Shown here: piece after piece, positions 5,470-7,827 of the stretch
Numbering within the stretch: position 1 is the stretch's first letter
Layout of the letters: every line of letters starts with the position of its first letter
Assembly (NCBI GenBank): GCA_007119395.1
Contig: SKPS01000176.1
Coordinates: 1 to 7,827 of the forward strand
Origin: Lentimicrobiaceae bacterium
Lineage (GTDB): Bacteria > Bacteroidota > Bacteroidia > Bacteroidales > SKPS01
Length of the DNA stretch: 7,827 nucleotides
Direction of reading: 5' to 3'
Program-made: the position numbers and the translations under genes
The notes under the pieces: model-generated
What the model saw: the letters and a program-made list of their open reading frames with translations, nothing else
Told to the model about the DNA's origin: nothing
Database searches by the model: none

Positions 5470-6918
5470 ATGATGACAAAGATAATAGTGATTGCGCTGT
5501 ATGCGATCATGGTGGTTACCATTGGAATTATTGGGTTACGGAAGACCCGTTCTTCGAAGGATTTCTTGCTGGGAGGTGGCAATGTGGGGCCCTGGATGTC
5601 GGCCTTCTCTTATGGTACAGCCTACTTCTCGGCGGTGCTTTTTATCGGCTTTGCCGGAAAGATTGGCTGGGGCTTTGGCTATTCGGGCTTGTGGATCGCT
5701 TTGTTCAACGCCATTGTGGGTGTCTTTTTGGTGTGGAAGTTGCTTGGGTGGCGCATTAAACAGGTTTCGGTGAGCTACAATGTGGCTACCATGAGTGAGT
5801 TTCTCGAGAAACGATATGGCTCTTCAGCCTTTAAGCTCCTCTCTGCCATTGTGATCTTTATCTTTCTGATTCCCTATTCGGCAGCGGTCTTTATGGGGCT
5901 TTCCTACCTCTTCGAGATTTCGCTGGGGGTGCCTTATGGATACATCCTGATTGCGATGGGCATTTTCACCGCCTCTTATATTGTGCTGGGTGGGTACAAG
6001 TCGATGGCGATGATTGATATGATTTTCGGATTGATTATGACGGTAAGTGTATTGCTGTTGCTCTACTTTACTGTTGACAAAGGGGGAGGAGTTGTTCAGA
6101 TCAGTGACACGCTGCGTGCGCTCGAGCCAAAGCTGGTGTCGTGGGTTGGCCCTCCGGGGTGGTGGCCGCTGCTGGCGCTGGTGTTCCTGACCAGTATTGC
6201 GCCGTTTGCCATGCCCCAACTTGTGGCGAAGTTTTATGCCATCCGCGACAGACGTGCCGTACGTATCGGTGCTTTCGCCTCCACCTTCTTCGCTGTGATC
6301 ATCGGTGGCATCGCTTACTTTATGGGTTCCACCACAAGGGTGTTCCTTACCCCGGATACCGCTCCCGGGATCTTCCAAAACGGCGCTCCCGATTTCGACA
6401 AGCTGATGCCGGAGCTACTCACCAATGTGATGCCGGCGTCACTCTCGGTGATCATACTGCTGCTGATCCTCTCTGCATCAATGTCAACCCTCGCCTCGCT
6501 GGTGATTATCTCCAGCTCCTCATTCACCAAGGATTTCTGGAACGGCTTTGTGAACAGAAACATGTCGGACAAGAAAATCACCCTGATGATGCGGGTGATG
6601 AGTGCGGTATTTGTTCTGCTGGCCGTGTTGTTTGCCGCGGTGGAGCTCGATGTGATTGTTGAGATCCTCGGCATCTCCTGGGGCGCCCTGGGGTCGTTTT
6701 TCCTGGGACCCTTTATCTGGGGACTGTTCACCAAAACCGCCACCCGAAACGGAGCTTTCGTCTCCGGCATCGGCGGACTCGCCATCTGTCTCACCCTCTA
6801 CTTTATGGGTATGTCATCCCCCGAAGCGGGAACCATCGGCATGGTCTCATCGCTGCTGCTGAACCCATTGGTGAGTCTGGCAGGGAAATCCGGAACGTCG
6901 GAAACAGAGCGTTTTTAA
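5470..6918 (+). CDS. Sodium:solute symporter (SSS family)
   Basis: This 482-residue inner-membrane transporter couples Na+ entry to solute uptake, with about 13 hydrophobic helices expected for the SSS/PF00474 fold. Markers in order: RSSKDFLLGGGNVGPW (27-42), the helix SAFSYGTAYFSAVLFIG (44-60), IVLGGYKSMAMIDMIFG (171-187), a PFAMPQ segment (245-250), and SASMSTLASL (335-344), where Ser339/Thr340 align with the PutP Na2-site residues Ser340/Thr341. By hand alignment, PutP Asp55 is replaced by Tyr52, so this is probably not a proline permease; the substrate cannot be told from sequence. The frame is open from 5347, but ATG 5470 is chosen: the preceding 41 codons cover a GC-rich repeat remnant and an AT tandem repeat, while MMTKIIVIALYAIM begins the first helix. 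The adjacent ATG at 5473 is equally possible. GC is clearly higher than in its neighbours. Confidence 0.88.
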   Translation: MMTKIIVIALYAIMVVTIGIIGLRKTRSSKDFLLGGGNVGPWMSAFSYGTAYFSAVLFIGFAGKIGWGFGYSGLWIALFNAIVGVFLVWKLLGWRIKQVSVSYNVATMSEFLEKRYGSSAFKLLSAIVIFIFLIPYSAAVFMGLSYLFEISLGVPYGYILIAMGIFTASYIVLGGYKSMAMIDMIFGLIMTVSVLLLLYFTVDKGGGVVQISDTLRALEPKLVSWVGPPGWWPLLALVFLTSIAPFAMPQLVAKFYAIRDRRAVRIGAFASTFFAVIIGGIAYFMGSTTRVFLTPDTAPGIFQNGAPDFDKLMPELLTNVMPASLSVIILLLILSASMSTLASLVIISSSSFTKDFWNGFVNRNMSDKKITLMMRVMSAVFVLLAVLFAAVELDVIVEILGISWGALGSFFLGPFIWGLFTKTATRNGAFVSGIGGLAICLTLYFMGMSSPEAGTIGMVSSLLLNPLVSLAGKSGTSETERF

Positions 6919-7028
6919 CGGATAACAGGTAAAAAAGATTTGAGCCTAATCCCAAACGAGGAAAGGATCTGCAGTCAGTCAACCACCCTTCACTCTGTAA
7001 GCTTTTCAAAAAAACCAAGGTGCTTTTG

Positions 7029-7058
7029 TTGAGGTTGGGTAAAAATGCCGTACCTTTA
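7029..7058 (+). promoter_or_regulatory. Possible promoter of the TPR gene
   Basis: TACCTTTA (7051-7058) matches seven of eight bases of the TAnnTTTG box, with TTG (7029-7031) 19 bases upstream. It implies a leader of about 115 nt before ATG 7181. The -7 box overlaps the left arm of an inverted repeat. The rest of the 6919-7180 gap shows no gene and no clear terminator after the symporter. Confidence 0.4.
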
Positions 7059-7081
7059 CACATGAAGCTTTGCTGTGTAAA
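7055..7081. repeat. Perfect 8-bp inverted repeat TTTACACA-N11-TGTGTAAA
   Basis: The arms at 7055-7062 and 7074-7081 are exact reverse complements around an 11-nt spacer. The repeat covers the end of the candidate -7 box and the likely transcription start, a usual place for a repressor operator. It could also fold as a hairpin in the leader RNA. The binding factor is unknown. Confidence 0.5.
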
Positions 7082-7180
7082 AGTCATTTGCTGAATGTTT
7101 TTTCATGACAATCAGTGAATGAATAAATGGGTTTTATTCTATCGTCTGTAAGGAAACTCTAGTCTATACTAAAGCACTTC

Positions 7181-7827
7181 ATGATGAGAAACCATTTCCG
7201 GGTATTGCTGCGATGCACATTAGGCGTTTCATTTTTGCTGATCTCACCTTTGATGATGAATAAGCATTCATCCATCCATGCACAACAGATAGACCTGTAT
7301 TTCCCAAAACCATCTGATACACCCGTGGAGGTGGTTGAGCTTATCAACAAGTCAAAGTACCACTACTACTGGTCGGGTAATTTTTCCCTTGCTGATTCTC
7401 TAGCATGCGAAGCAATAAGACTTGCTGAATCTACCTTCAACACAAACGTGATCCTGTACAGTCTGAATCACTACCTTTCCATGTATGAGCTTGGATTTAT
7501 CAATGAGAAGGCCATTGAAATTGCCGCCAGGGCTGATCGTATCGCTGTGGAGATAGCAGATCCGGTGAAAACTTTACTTACCAATGTGTTTATAGCCAAT
7601 GCTTTTCGGGCTCTTTTCCGGTATGATGAGGCTTTGAGTTATGCGCACAAGGCATTGGCATTGTCTGAAAGCCAACGAAACCCCTCTTTGAAAGCATTAG
7701 GTTTTCTAACAGTAGGGGAGGTACTCCAGTCAACCAACCGTTTTGTCGAGGCCTTCCAGTACTACCTGAATGCTTTGGCGATCGCTGAATCTCAAAAGGA
7801 CAATGCATTGCTTATAAAATGCTATAA
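7181..7827 (+). CDS. Exported tetratricopeptide-repeat protein, N-terminal part; cut by right edge
   Basis: An open frame runs from ATG 7181 to the right edge (215 codons, no stop). Residues 1-34 look like a signal peptide: basic MMRNHFR, the hydrophobic stretch LGVSFLLISPLMM, and a SIHA|QQ cleavage site. The rest is helical with TPR-like 34-residue spacing. Repeats are recognisable at about 57-90 (YWSGNFSLADSLACEAIRLA), 92-126 (weaker), 130-165 (RYDEALSYAHKALALSES) and 170-206 (RFVEAFQYYLNALAIAES). In Bacteroidota, a signal peptide followed by TPRs often precedes a transmembrane helix and a cytoplasmic histidine kinase or LuxR/AraC-type output. The part needed to decide lies outside the window, so a sensor role is only a possibility. 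It is co-directional with the symporter but 262 bp away with its own candidate promoter. ATG 7184 is an alternative start. Confidence 0.8.
   Translation, partial: MMRNHFRVLLRCTLGVSFLLISPLMMNKHSSIHAQQIDLYFPKPSDTPVEVVELINKSKYHYYWSGNFSLADSLACEAIRLAESTFNTNVILYSLNHYLSMYELGFINEKAIEIAARADRIAVEIADPVKTLLTNVFIANAFRALFRYDEALSYAHKALALSESQRNPSLKALGFLTVGEVLQSTNRFVEAFQYYLNALAIAESQKDNALLIKCY

Noticed and set aside
5824..6378. Antisense ORF of 184 codons inside the symporter, and a similar one at 6315-6794
   Set aside because: Low-complexity shadow of a GC-rich membrane-protein gene; the sense frame has full family motifs.
6919..7028. Rho-independent terminator after the symporter
   Set aside because: No stable GC-rich hairpin followed by a T run could be found by eye.

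Overview
The window looks like an accessory region of a Bacteroidota chromosome, most likely Bacteroidales or a close relative. The support is threefold. Three or four starts have Bacteroidota-type promoters (TAnnTTTG at about -7, a TTTG/TTG-like box about 19 nt upstream), start codons lack a clear Shine-Dalgarno, and the gene content fits: a large secreted beta-rich protein, a signal-peptide TPR protein and a Fic-wHTH protein. No rRNA, tRNA, transposase, integrase or CRISPR array is visible.

Layout. Positions 1-1843 (minus) hold the N-terminal 614 codons of a large exported multidomain protein that continues past the left edge. It has no stop inside the window. Positions 1844-2338 are a gene-free divergent intergenic region with a 10-base G tract and an inverted repeat. 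Positions 2339-3920 (plus) encode a two-gene hipBA-type toxin-antitoxin module whose genes overlap by 17 bp, with a good promoter just upstream. Positions 3921-4136 contain three decayed copies of a GC-rich 'T-tract + CACGCGGAG' repeat. Positions 4137-5216 (minus) encode a class II, self-inhibited Fic adenylyltransferase with a C-terminal winged helix. Positions 5217-5469 contain the fic promoter, a further degenerate copy of the same repeat and a small AT-rich tandem repeat. Positions 5470-6918 (plus) encode a sodium:solute symporter that is clearly richer in GC. Positions 6919-7180 hold a possible promoter overlapped by a perfect 8-bp inverted repeat. Positions 7181-7827 (plus) are the start of an exported TPR protein that runs off the right edge.

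How the genes relate. hipBA is one transcription unit. The HipA kinase and the Fic AMPylase are both protein-modifying enzymes of the stress/toxin type and lie tail to tail, but nothing in the sequence shows that they act together. The symporter and the TPR protein are co-directional but separated by 262 bp with their own candidate promoter, so an operon is unlikely. I do not see a clearly new multi-gene system. The items most worth a second look are the poly-G tract upstream of the surface-protein start, the repeat copies on both sides of fic, and the two inverted repeats.
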